NCBI GenBank assembly: GCA_016708125.1
Contig: JADJGF010000001.1
Span: forward strand, 704,001 to 768,000
Origin: Ignavibacteriota bacterium
Lineage (GTDB): Bacteria > Bacteroidota > Ignavibacteria > Ignavibacteriales > Melioribacteraceae
DNA: 64,000 bases
Direction of reading: 5' to 3'
Position numbers and translations under genes: made by a program
Notes under the pieces: generated by a model
The model's database searches: none
Told to the model about the DNA's origin: nothing
Seen by the model: only the letters and a program-made list of their open reading frames with translations
In this document: one piece after another, positions 18,342-25,537 of the stretch
Numbering within the stretch: position 1 is the stretch's first letter
How the letters are laid out: each line of letters starts with the position of its first letter

Positions 18342-19034
18342 ATGCTTAGAAAAATTTTAAATCTCGCAATTCTAATTATTATTTCAACAGCAATTTTTGT
18401 TAACGCTCAAAATAATTTTGAGGGAAAAGTTAAATTTAAAATTACAAATGATGATGACGAATCAAACTTAATGGAATATTTTTTAAAAGATGGAAATTTT
18501 AGAATTTCTCTCTTTGATGATGAAGATGTTTCTGCAATTTTTCTTTATGCAAAAGAAAATTCTTTTATTCTGATGCCGGAAGATAAAATGTATATGAATT
18601 TAAATAATTCACTTTTTACAAAACTTGGCGATATGATAAAAGATAAATCGGATGATGATGACGAAAAAGATAAGAAAGAATTTAATTTTGAGAATTACAA
18701 AACCGGAAAAACAAAAACATTTTTAGGATATGAATGCGAACAATGGATTCATAAAAATGAAATGGATGATGATAGTTATGAAGTTGAAGCATGGATTACT
18801 GATGAATTAGGAAATTTTATGTTGATGGAAAACCCAATGGGAGCCGGATATTCACCAACTTGGGGAAGTTCATTAAAAGATAAAGGATATTTTCCGCTTC
18901 AAGTAATTACAAAAAATTCAGATGGTGAAGTAGTTTCAACTTTTGAAGCCGTTGAAATAAATAAACAATCTTTAAATAATGATTTGTTCGAAGTTCCTTC
19001 TGACTATAATGAAATGAAAATTCCGGGAATGTAA
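18342..19034 (+). CDS. Exported DUF4412 protein
   Basis: 230 residues with a cleavable signal peptide (MLRKILNLAILIIISTAIFV, cut after NAQ). The mature part starts NNFEGKVKFKITND and contains GYECEQWIHKNEM, both typical of the DUF4412 family of periplasmic or surface proteins, whose function is unknown. An acidic run of Asp residues sits near 104-111. A strong AAGGAG ribosome site lies seven bases before the ATG. Probably periplasmic; no partner gene is evident. Confidence 0.8.
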   Translation: MLRKILNLAILIIISTAIFVNAQNNFEGKVKFKITNDDDESNLMEYFLKDGNFRISLFDDEDVSAIFLYAKENSFILMPEDKMYMNLNNSLFTKLGDMIKDKSDDDDEKDKKEFNFENYKTGKTKTFLGYECEQWIHKNEMDDDSYEVEAWITDELGNFMLMENPMGAGYSPTWGSSLKDKGYFPLQVITKNSDGEVVSTFEAVEINKQSLNNDLFEVPSDYNEMKIPGM

Positions 19035-19039
19035 AATTT

Positions 19040-19132
19040 TAAAAGGTTGTAACAAAATATTTTAGAATTTTAAAGACTGCGGAAATCAGTTTTTTCAGTG
19101 TAATCTGTGTTCTATTTTTTTACAACCTTTTT
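19040..19132. terminator. Inverted repeat after the DUF4412 gene, possible terminator
   Basis: AAAAGGTTGTAA (19041-19052) pairs with TTACAACCTTTT (19120-19131), with ~67 bases between, and T-rich sequence on the 3' side. The long spacer is unusual; it fills almost the whole gap between the DUF4412 and lipoprotein genes. Whether it terminates transcription is uncertain. Confidence 0.4.
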
Positions 19133-19140
19133 CCTTAATT

Positions 19141-20193
19141 ATGAAGAAAAACTTTTCACTTTACATAATTTTATTTTCAATTCTTATAATATTTTCTTGT
19201 ACAACAATTCAAGAAAATTCTAATTTTGATAAAAATAAATTTAAAATAATTGATGAAGTTGAACCGGAGATTATTCATTTAACTGGAGAAATTTCCGGTA
19301 GAAATTCTGAAATTTCCGGAATGTGCTGGTATAACGATTTTCTACTTTTAGTTCCGCAATATCCAAACTTTATTTCTCAGAATGAAAATGGAATAATTTA
19401 TTTCATCAAAAAAAGTGAGGTATTAGATTATCTTTTCGCAAAAATAACAAATGAAATTTCTCCCAAAACTTTTAAAATAAATCTTTCCAATTTAGGTGAA
19501 TTTCTAAACAGCGGTTCCGGATTTGAAGCAATTTCTGTAATTAATGATATAATATATCTTTCTATTGAAAGTATGAATGATGGAAAAATGAGGTCTTTAA
19601 TAATTTCCGGTGAAATTGATACAACAAATTTTACAATTTCATTGGATAAAAATTCCGTATCTGAAATTCCAACTTCCGTAGAAATTTACAATTTAAGCTG
19701 CGAAGCAATTGCGTCAAAAAATGATACGATAATTCCGATTTATGAAGCAAACGGAAAAAATGTAAATCCAAAAACATTTGTAAATATTTTTAACAATAAA
19801 TTAGAAATATTGGAAAAAGTAAAATTTCCTAATTTAGAATATAGAATAACCGATGCAACCGAAATTGATGAAAACGGAAATTTTTGGACAATAAATTATT
19901 TTTTCCCAAAAGATGAAAAAAAATTAAATCCCGCAAATGATGAAATTTTTAGCAAATTTGGAATTGGAGAAACTCATCAAAACGCTAAAGTTATAGAAAG
20001 AATAGTTGAATTTGAGATTAAAAATGAAAGAATTTCAATTTCTGATAAAAATCCTATTTATCTAAAATTGTTGGAAAATGATAGCAGAAATTGGGAAGGA
20101 TTAGCAAAATTAGATGAAAAAGGATTTCTATTAATTACCGATACTTTTCCCAAAACAATTTTTGCTTTTATCCCCTATAATTTTTCAAAATAA
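19141..20193 (+). CDS. Lipoprotein of unknown function
   Basis: 350 residues with a lipoprotein signal ending IIFSC (Cys20), so anchored to the inner or outer membrane. The body has repeated short beta-like segments such as SEISGMCWYNDFLLLVPQ, GSGFEAISVINDIIYLSIES and NWEGLAKLDEKGFLLITDTF, the pattern of a propeller fold resembling phytase-like or SMP-30/SdiA-regulated families. No catalytic motif can be claimed. It starts 106 bases after the DUF4412 gene and ends just upstream of the ribosomal protein promoter. Confidence 0.7.
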   Translation: MKKNFSLYIILFSILIIFSCTTIQENSNFDKNKFKIIDEVEPEIIHLTGEISGRNSEISGMCWYNDFLLLVPQYPNFISQNENGIIYFIKKSEVLDYLFAKITNEISPKTFKINLSNLGEFLNSGSGFEAISVINDIIYLSIESMNDGKMRSLIISGEIDTTNFTISLDKNSVSEIPTSVEIYNLSCEAIASKNDTIIPIYEANGKNVNPKTFVNIFNNKLEILEKVKFPNLEYRITDATEIDENGNFWTINYFFPKDEKKLNPANDEIFSKFGIGETHQNAKVIERIVEFEIKNERISISDKNPIYLKLLENDSRNWEGLAKLDEKGFLLITDTFPKTIFAFIPYNFSK

Positions 20194-20221
20194 TGTGAAA
20201 AATAAATTAATATTCAATTTC

Positions 20222-20250
20222 TTGACATTTCTTATCCATTAAGATATATT
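20222..20250 (+). promoter_or_regulatory. Strong sigma-70-like promoter of rplM-rpsI
   Basis: A perfect TTGACA (20222-20227), 17-base spacer and TATATT (20245-20250), placing transcription start ~33 bases before the rplM start. This is the clearest canonical promoter in the window and sits where a highly expressed ribosomal operon would need one. Confidence 0.8.
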
Positions 20251-20289
20251 TACAAGCTCTAAAAAAATCTCTTTAAACGGAGGAAATAG

Positions 20290-20730
20290 TTGAAACAAGA
20301 AAGAATAACACGATTTATTAAAACAGAAGATGCCGATCAGAAATGGTATGTAATTGATGCTAATGATTTGATTTTAGGCAGATTAGCGGCAAGAGCTGCG
20401 TCAGTAATTCGTGGAAAGCATAAACCGATATTTACACCAAATACAGATACTGGTGATTTTGTAATTGTTGTAAATGCAGAAAAAGTGAAATTAACTGGTA
20501 AAAGAGAACTAATGAAAACTTATTTTACTCACTCAATGTATCCGGGTGGAGGCAAAACAAAGTCTTTTTCTGAAGTTAGAACAAAAAAACCAGATTATAT
20601 TATTACAGAAGCCGTAAAAGGAATGCTTCCAAAAAATAGATTAGGAAGACAATTATTAAAAAAATTAAAAGTATATGCTGGAGCTCAACATCCTCATTCA
20701 GCTCAAAAACCTGAAGCTTTAAGTTTATAA
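20290..20730 (+). CDS. rplM: 50S ribosomal protein L13, TTG start
   Basis: Early-assembly 50S subunit protein. 146 residues with WYVIDANDLILGRLAARAAS, RGKHKPIFTPNTDTGDFV and MLPKNRLGRQLLKKLKVYAG, all L13 signatures. No in-frame ATG lies between the upstream stop and the conserved core, while a GGAGG box stands six bases before the TTG at 20290, so TTG is the start. It leads the rplM-rpsI pair, as in most bacteria. Confidence 0.98.
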   Translation: MKQERITRFIKTEDADQKWYVIDANDLILGRLAARAASVIRGKHKPIFTPNTDTGDFVIVVNAEKVKLTGKRELMKTYFTHSMYPGGGKTKSFSEVRTKKPDYIITEAVKGMLPKNRLGRQLLKKLKVYAGAQHPHSAQKPEALSL

Positions 20731-20746
20731 ATTAATAGGAAATTAA

Positions 20747-21133
20747 ATGGCAGATAAAATTTTTGTAGGAAGAAGAAAAAATGCTGTTGCGCGTGTAATT
20801 TTAAGAAACGGCTCCGGAAAAGTTACAGTAAATAAACGAGAATTTGATAATTTCTTCCCAATTGCAGATAATAGAGATGATGTAATTACACCATTTAAAT
20901 TTACAGAAACTTTAGGCAAATATGATGTTCTTGCAACAGTTGAAGGCGGAGGAGTTCGCGGACAAGCTGAAGCAATTCGTTTGGGAATTTCAAGAGCTTT
21001 AATAAGTATTAACCCAGAATTAAGAAAATTATTAAAACCTGAAGGTTTATTAAGAAGAGACCCTAGAATGGTTGAACGTAAAAAACCGGGCAGACCAAAA
21101 GCAAGAAAGAAATTTCAATTCTCTAAAAGATAG
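20747..21133 (+). CDS. rpsI: 30S ribosomal protein S9
   Basis: 128-residue 30S head protein whose C-terminal tail reaches the P-site tRNA. VGRRKNAVARVILRNGSG at the N-terminus, RGQAEAIRLGISRALI in the middle, and the basic tail PGRPKARKKFQFSKR ending in the conserved KR dipeptide that touches tRNA. It follows rplM by 16 bases. Confidence 0.98.
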   Translation: MADKIFVGRRKNAVARVILRNGSGKVTVNKREFDNFFPIADNRDDVITPFKFTETLGKYDVLATVEGGGVRGQAEAIRLGISRALISINPELRKLLKPEGLLRRDPRMVERKKPGRPKARKKFQFSKR

Positions 21134-21181
21134 TATTATAGAGATATTAAATTATATAATCAATTATTCACAAACATTCAT

Positions 21182-21245
21182 ATTCTCTGATTTACCGCCT
21201 GTGTCCTACCAAAAAATAGGGATCTAAGGTAAAGTTGAAGAGAAT
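21182..21245 (+). promoter_or_regulatory. Structured 5' leader of rpsB, candidate autoregulatory RNA
   Basis: A multi-part stem: ATTCTCT (21182-21188) pairs perfectly with AGAGAAT (21239-21245); after a 2/5-base internal loop TTTACC (21191-21196) pairs with GGTAAA (21228-21233); inside, TCCTA (21204-21208) can pair with TAGGGA (21217-21222) with one bulge around an A-rich loop. The base of the stem ends 12 bases before the AGGAG ribosome site of rpsB. Ribosomal protein S2 is known to repress its own mRNA in several phyla, so this is a plausible S2-binding leader; binding is inferred. Confidence 0.6.
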
Positions 21246-21267
21246 AGAAGATTAAACAGGAGTAAAA

Positions 21268-22479
21268 ATGGCAAAGATAGAACTTACCAAACTCATCGAA
21301 GCAGGTGCTCACTTCGGTCACCTTACACGTCGTTGGAATCCAAAAATGAGACCATATATTTTTATGGAGAAAAATGGAATCCACATTATTGATCTTAAAA
21401 AAACCCAAATTGCTATTGAAGAAGCTGTAGATAAAATTAGAGAAATTGCTTCCGATGGCGGAACCGTACTTTTTGTTGGGACAAAAAAACAATCAAAAGG
21501 TGTAATTGCGCAAGAAGCTAAAAGATGCGGAATGAACTGGGTTAGTGAAAGATGGTTAGGCGGAATGTTAACCAATTTTTCTACAATTCGTAAAAGTATC
21601 GGCAGAATGCAGAAAATTGATAAAATGGAAACAGACGGTACTTTTGAAAAATTAACAAAAAAAGAGCAACTATTTAAATCAAGAGAAAGAGATAAATTAA
21701 GAAAAATTCTTGACGGCGTTGAAACAATGAAAAAAATGCCAAATGCAATTTTTATTGTTGATATTAAAAAAGAATCAATTGCTATTAATGAAGCTCTAAG
21801 ATTAAATATTCCTTTATTTGCTATTGTTGATACAAATTGTAATCCGGATCCAATTGATTACGTAATTCCTTCAAATGATGATGCAGTTCGTGCAATAGAA
21901 ATTATTACAAAAGCATTTTCAGATGCAATTATTGAAGGCGGTTTGAAATATGATGAAGTTAAAGCAGAAAGAGCTGCAGAAAAAGAAAAATTGAAAAAAC
22001 AAGATGAAGAAGTTAGCGATGATAAAAAAATTTCCAAACCTAAAATCAGAAAAGTAAAATTTAATGAAAAAGGTGAAAGAAAAGATTTTAAAGTTGCCGA
22101 TAAAAAAGATGGATCAGTTGATGAATATCTTCCTTGCCAATCTTACAAAGGTGAAAGCGGATTTCATAAATTTACAAGTGAGAAAAATGAATTCTATTTT
22201 GGATTTAACGGAACTGACGGAAAAACTTATCTAAGATCCGAAGGATATACTACTGAACAAGCTATGTTAAATGGAATTGATGCTGTTGGTAAAAATGCTG
22301 GAAATGAAAAAAGATGGTCAACTGGATTATTGGAAGATAAAAAGTATTACTTTAATCTAAAAGCTGCTAATGGTCAAGAAATTGCCAGAAGTTGTTACTA
22401 TGAATCACAAGAAGCGATGGAAAAAGATTTCGCATGGATTAAAAGCAAAGAAGCCGGTTTAGCGAAAGAAGAAAATTAA
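21268..22479 (+). CDS. rpsB: 30S ribosomal protein S2 with C-terminal tandem DUF1508 (YegP-like) extension
   Basis: 403 residues, against ~230-270 usually. Residues 1-228 are a normal uS2: GAHFGHLTRRWNPKM, FVGTKKQ, WLGGMLTNFSTI and IPLFAIVDTNCNPDPIDYVI. Residues ~229-282 are a charged Lys/Glu linker. Residues ~283-400 carry DEYLPCQSYKG followed by two repeats, EFYFGFNGTDGKTYLRSEGY (~308) and YYFNLKAANGQEIARSCYY (~360), which match the DUF1508/YegP pattern. The frame is continuous, the linker has no start signal, and the codon use looks uniform, so it is a true fusion and not two genes. The role of the added domain is unknown. rpsB is followed by tsf after 36 bases. Confidence 0.95.
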   Translation: MAKIELTKLIEAGAHFGHLTRRWNPKMRPYIFMEKNGIHIIDLKKTQIAIEEAVDKIREIASDGGTVLFVGTKKQSKGVIAQEAKRCGMNWVSERWLGGMLTNFSTIRKSIGRMQKIDKMETDGTFEKLTKKEQLFKSRERDKLRKILDGVETMKKMPNAIFIVDIKKESIAINEALRLNIPLFAIVDTNCNPDPIDYVIPSNDDAVRAIEIITKAFSDAIIEGGLKYDEVKAERAAEKEKLKKQDEEVSDDKKISKPKIRKVKFNEKGERKDFKVADKKDGSVDEYLPCQSYKGESGFHKFTSEKNEFYFGFNGTDGKTYLRSEGYTTEQAMLNGIDAVGKNAGNEKRWSTGLLEDKKYYFNLKAANGQEIARSCYYESQEAMEKDFAWIKSKEAGLAKEEN

Positions 22480-22515
22480 TTTAGAAATTGTTTAAAAAAA
22501 TAGGATAGAGAAATT

Positions 22516-23385
22516 ATGGAAATTACGGCACAACAAGTAAAAGAATTAAGAGAAAAAACTGGTGCTGGAATGATGGACTGCAAAAAAGCACTTACCGAAG
22601 CAAACGGTGACTTTGAAAAAGCTATTGAAGTTCTTAGAAAAAAAGGTGCGGCAGTTGCAGCAAAAAGAGCAGAAAGAAGCGCAAACGAAGGAATTATTCT
22701 AACAAAATCTTTAGAGGATGGCTCAAAAGCTGTAATTGTTGAAGTTAATTGTGAAACTGATTTTGTTGCTAAAAGTGATGATTTTACAAATTTTGCAAAT
22801 TTTGTTTTGGATACAATTGTTAAAAATCAGCCGAAAAATGTTGAAGAATTACTAACTTTAAACTCTGATGGAAAATCTGTTCAAGAAGAATTAACTGCAA
22901 TAATTGGAAAAATTGGAGAAAAAATTGAAGTATCCAGATTCTTAATTGAAAATGCAGAAAATGGTGTTGTTGTAGATTACATTCACCACGGTTCAAAATT
23001 AGCGGTTTTAATTAGAGTTGATAATGTTAAAGATTCTGGAAAATCAGAAATTATAAATTTAGCAAAAGATTTTGCAATGCAAGTTGCGGCTATGAAACCT
23101 TATTATGTAAATAGAAAAGAAGTTTCTGAAGAAGTATTAAACAAGGAAAAAGAAATCTATAAAGAAGTTGCAAGAAAAGAAGGAAAACCGGAACAAATTC
23201 TTGATAAAATTGCAGAAGGTAAGCTTAACAAATATTACCAAGAAAATTGTTTAATTGAGCAAACTTCGATAAAAGAAAACACTAAATCTGTCGGCGATAT
23301 TCTTGGGGAATACAATAAGAAAAATTCATCCGAAGCAGTAATAAAGCTGTTTCGCCGATTTCATTTAAGTGATGAAAAAAAATAA
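22516..23385 (+). CDS. tsf: Translation elongation factor EF-Ts
   Basis: Nucleotide exchange factor that reloads EF-Tu with GTP. 289 residues. N-terminal UBA-like signature VKELREKTGAGMMDCKKAL (~8-26), then EVNCETDFVAKSDDF (~76), the core contacts with EF-Tu, and a C-terminal coiled region. Classical rpsB-tsf pairing. A terminator follows eleven bases after the stop, closing the rpsB-tsf unit. Confidence 0.98.
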   Translation: MEITAQQVKELREKTGAGMMDCKKALTEANGDFEKAIEVLRKKGAAVAAKRAERSANEGIILTKSLEDGSKAVIVEVNCETDFVAKSDDFTNFANFVLDTIVKNQPKNVEELLTLNSDGKSVQEELTAIIGKIGEKIEVSRFLIENAENGVVVDYIHHGSKLAVLIRVDNVKDSGKSEIINLAKDFAMQVAAMKPYYVNRKEVSEEVLNKEKEIYKEVARKEGKPEQILDKIAEGKLNKYYQENCLIEQTSIKENTKSVGDILGEYNKKNSSEAVIKLFRRFHLSDEKK

Positions 23386-23395
23386 TTTATATTAT

Positions 23396-23423
23396 AAAGG
23401 TCTTTTTAAAGACCTTTTTTTTT
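23396..23423 (+). terminator. Rho-independent terminator after tsf
   Basis: AAAGGTCTTT (23396-23405) and AAAGACCTTT (23408-23417) form a ten-base-pair inverted repeat, followed by an unbroken T-run to 23423. Partial read-through would be needed if pyrH and frr rely on the upstream promoter. Confidence 0.9.
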
Positions 23424-23439
23424 ACTTATAGAGGTATAA

Positions 23440-24156
23440 ATGATAAAATATAAAAGAATTTTACTTAAACTTAGCGGCGAATCCCTTATGGGAAATTTAG
23501 GTTATGGAATTGATCCAAATATTTTAATTTTCTTTGCACAAGAAGTAAAAAAAGTAAGAGATCTTGGAGTTGAAGTAGGAATTGTAATTGGCGGCGGAAA
23601 TATTTACAGAGGATTAAATGCCGGTAAACAAGGAATTGATAGAGTAACCGGCGATCAAATGGGAATGCTCGCAACTGTAATTAATGCACTTGCTTTGCAA
23701 AATGCATTTGAAACTTCCGGAATGTACACGCGATTAATGACTTCAATTAGAATGGATGAAATGGCTGAACCTTATATTAGAAGACGAGCAATCCGCCATT
23801 TAGAAAAAGGAAGAGTAGTAATTTTTGGAGCCGGGACCGGACATCCATATTTTAGCACAGATACTGCGGCATCTTTGCGTGCGGTAGAAATTGAAGCCGA
23901 TGTAATTTTAAAGGGAACCAGAGTTGACGGAGTTTATGACTCAGATCCAGAAAAAAATCCTAATGCTTCAATGTTTTCGGAAATTTCTTATCTTGAGGTT
24001 ATGAATAAAAATCTTCGTGTAATGGATTTAACAGCAATAAGTTTATGTCAAGAAAATGAACTTCCGATTGTTGTATTTAATATGAACAAGGAAGATAATT
24101 TATTAAAAGTTGTTACTGGCGAAAATCTTGGTACACAAGTCAATAATAAAAATTAG
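23440..24156 (+). CDS. pyrH: Uridylate kinase (UMP kinase)
   Basis: Phosphorylates UMP to UDP in pyrimidine nucleotide synthesis; a hexameric amino-acid-kinase-fold enzyme. 238 residues with LLKLSGESLMG, GIVIGGGNIYRG, GRVVIFGAGTGHPYFSTDTAA and the DGVYDSDPEKNPNA loop. GAGG ribosome site before the ATG. It lies in the usual rpsB-tsf-pyrH-frr order, but behind the tsf terminator. Confidence 0.98.
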   Translation: MIKYKRILLKLSGESLMGNLGYGIDPNILIFFAQEVKKVRDLGVEVGIVIGGGNIYRGLNAGKQGIDRVTGDQMGMLATVINALALQNAFETSGMYTRLMTSIRMDEMAEPYIRRRAIRHLEKGRVVIFGAGTGHPYFSTDTAASLRAVEIEADVILKGTRVDGVYDSDPEKNPNASMFSEISYLEVMNKNLRVMDLTAISLCQENELPIVVFNMNKEDNLLKVVTGENLGTQVNNKN

Positions 24157-24182
24157 TAAGTTAAAGAATTTGCGAGGTCAAT

Positions 24183-24740
24183 ATGAATAATCAAATTATT
24201 AAAGAAGCTAAATCAAAAATGGATAAAACTATCGAAGCTTTTCGTAATGAAATTGCAAAAATTAGAACCGGTAAAGCAACAACCGCACTTTTAGATGGAA
24301 TAAAAGTCAATTATTACGGAACTCACACTCCTTTAAATCAATTGGGAAATGTTTCGGTGTTGGATTCTCATACTTTATCAATAACTCCTTGGGATAGAAG
24401 TGTAGTAAACGATATTGATAAAGCCATTCTTTCCGCAGATTTAGGATTAAACCCAATTAGCGATGGAACAAATATTAAAGTTCCAATTCCGGCTTTAAAT
24501 GAAGAAAGAAGAAGAGATTTAGTAAAACTTGTTAAAAGATTTGGCGAAGAATCAAAAGTTGCGATTAGAAATGTTAGAAGAGACGCAAATGATCATTTAA
24601 AAAAAGCAGAAAAAGAAAAGCATTTTTCTGAGGATTTACGACACGATGCTGAACACGAAGTTCAAAAATATACGGATGAGCATATTAAAAAGATTGATGA
24701 AATAATTAAACACAAAGAAGCAGAAATAATGGAAGTTTAG
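24183..24740 (+). CDS. frr: Ribosome recycling factor
   Basis: Splits post-termination ribosomes together with EF-G. 185 residues, the standard RRF length; the signatures ALLDGIKVNYYGTHTPLNQLGNV, in part, and RNVRRDANDHLKKAEK are present. A helical N/C-terminal bundle and the inserted beta domain (~31-104) are as usual. It ends 13 bases from the convergent lipoprotein gene. Confidence 0.98.
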   Translation: MNNQIIKEAKSKMDKTIEAFRNEIAKIRTGKATTALLDGIKVNYYGTHTPLNQLGNVSVLDSHTLSITPWDRSVVNDIDKAILSADLGLNPISDGTNIKVPIPALNEERRRDLVKLVKRFGEESKVAIRNVRRDANDHLKKAEKEKHFSEDLRHDAEHEVQKYTDEHIKKIDEIIKHKEAEIMEV

Positions 24741-24755
24741 TTGAAATTTTCAACT
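24739..24755. terminator. Short palindrome spanning two convergent stop codons
   Basis: AGTTGAAATTTTCAACT is an eight-base-pair palindrome around one central base, overlapping the frr stop and touching the stop of the minus-strand lipoprotein gene. AT-rich flanks follow on the plus strand. It could be a weak shared terminator, but the stem is short and lacks GC pairs. Confidence 0.35.
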
Positions 24756-25536
24756 ATTCAATATTAATTTTTATTGATTTTTTAACCGAGGATACAAAAT
24801 AACCATAACCACCTTCAACCCCGGTGGGTTCTATTTTCTCTATAAAATGGTTATGATAATTTTCGTCATAAGCAAAAATATTAATTTCCATTGTGCCCGT
24901 AGAGTTTATAAAATCAGTATATATAAAAGTTGTGTCTTGAATAATAAATTCAAAATTCTCTAAGGCTTCATAAGTAGTATCTTGCCATTCCCTATAAAAA
25001 TGCTGCGAAATTTGACCAATATAACCTTTTGCAGTTAAGCTTTTCTGCCATTTTATAATTATACTTCCTTCATTTTGCAAATCAGTCAATTTTATAGTTG
25101 AGTTGTTAGCTGGTGAAATAATATTAAAATCAGCCGGTGTTTTTGTATTACCTGTAATAATAATATCATTTACAGAAACATTTATTTTATAATTTGTACT
25201 CGGTTTCAATATTAATTCATTTGAGTTTGTGTAGGACAAAGTTCTCGAGAAAATACTATTATTTGGAATTTTCTTAACAATAAAAGAATTAAATGATAAT
25301 TCGTCATTATTAAGTAAAATGTTCGCACTTCTTTCAAAATATCTGTCTGGAGAGCCCGATTCAAATTCGAGTTCATCATCAACTAACCTATAAATATAAA
25401 ATTCTTGATTTTCTTGGTTTACAGTTAAATTAAATATTAAACTATATTGAAATTTTTTATTCAGATATTCATTTGGGATTTCACATCCAAATGTAAATAA
25501 CAGCAAGAATAATAATAATTTTAGTAAATAATTCAT
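24754..25536 (-). CDS. Lipoprotein partner of a TonB-dependent receptor (DUF4249-like)
   Basis: 260 residues with a lipoprotein signal ending FTFGC (Cys18). The body has an N-terminal beta-rich segment with LLNNDELSF and LILKPSTNYKINVSVND, reminiscent of DUF4249-type Ig-like lipoproteins that accompany Bacteroidota TonB-dependent receptors. It starts one base after the receptor stop codon, which implies translational coupling and a joint role, probably at the outer-membrane surface. The family assignment is by pattern and context only. Confidence 0.7.
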   Translation of the reverse strand: MNYLLKLLLFLLLFTFGCEIPNEYLNKKFQYSLIFNLTVNQENQEFYIYRLVDDELEFESGSPDRYFERSANILLNNDELSFNSFIVKKIPNNSIFSRTLSYTNSNELILKPSTNYKINVSVNDIIITGNTKTPADFNIISPANNSTIKLTDLQNEGSIIIKWQKSLTAKGYIGQISQHFYREWQDTTYEALENFEFIIQDTTFIYTDFINSTGTMEINIFAYDENYHNHFIEKIEPTGVEGGYGYFVSSVKKSIKINIE

Positions 25537-25537
25537 T

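Noticed and set aside
22080..22130. Possible frameshift or separate gene after the S2 core
   Set aside because: The frame is continuous, no ribosome site or start lies in the linker, and base composition is unchanged.
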